From: Candidatus Latescibacterota bacterium
GTDB lineage: Bacteria > Latescibacterota > MVCY01 > DTYK01
Direction: 5' to 3'
DNA: 6,375 bases
NCBI GenBank assembly: GCA_012961925.1
Contig: DTYK01000020.1
Span: forward strand, 1 to 6,375
In this document: in pieces, positions 6,319 to 6,375 of the stretch
Layout: each line of letters starts with the position of its first letter
Position numbering within the stretch: the stretch's first letter is position 1
Program-made: the position numbers and the translations under genes
The notes under the pieces: model-generated
Seen by the model: only the letters and a program-made list of their open reading frames with translations
Told to the model about the DNA's origin: nothing
The model's database searches: none

Positions 6319-6375
<57 letters not shown>

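Overview
The window looks like chromosomal DNA of a Gram-negative bacterium, most likely a deltaproteobacterium in the broad sense (Desulfobacterota-like). This placement is an inference. It rests on a proteobacterial-style gene cluster (PhoH/YbeZ, YbeY, full-length CorC-type transporter) that also carries a 7TM-HD phosphodiesterase (PgpH/YqfF type), which is best known from Firmicutes and is absent from the E. coli version of the cluster. Everything reads on the + strand. There is no sign of a mobile element, CRISPR array, phage or toxin-antitoxin module.

Layout. Bases 1-912 encode a secreted or periplasmic protein with a coiled coil and two LysM domains; its 5' end touches the window edge. 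Bases 913-1054 hold a short hairpin and then a very strong intrinsic terminator (991-1038), whose U-tract ends directly against the Shine-Dalgarno sequence of the next gene. Bases 1055-4749 hold phoH, pgpH and ybeY, packed with overlaps as a translationally coupled operon. Bases 4750-4888 are a structured gap with a 10-bp hairpin and a strong ribosome binding site. Bases 4889-6142 encode a DUF21/CBS/CorC membrane protein, which I start at a TTG 26 codons inside the longest open frame. Bases 6143-6318 are an intergenic region with an imperfect hairpin, repeated TTGAC-type motifs and a good sigma-70-like promoter. Bases 6319-6375 are the first three quarters of an initiator tRNA(fMet), cut by the window end.

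How the genes fit together. YbeY is a metal-dependent factor for 16S rRNA 3'-end maturation and ribosome quality control. YbeZ-type PhoH is an ATPase that is its usual genomic and functional partner. The 7TM-HD protein is predicted to hydrolyse c-di-AMP at the membrane, and the CorC-like protein probably handles Mg2+/Co2+ export. The arrangement combines the Firmicutes order (phoH-yqfF-ybeY) with the proteobacterial one (ybeZ-ybeY-ybeX/corC).

This is mainly a conserved housekeeping locus, and I do not see a wholly new system. The points most worth checking are the terminator that any phoH transcript started upstream must pass, the Asp in place of the third zinc-binding His of YbeY, and the structured leader of the CorC-like gene.
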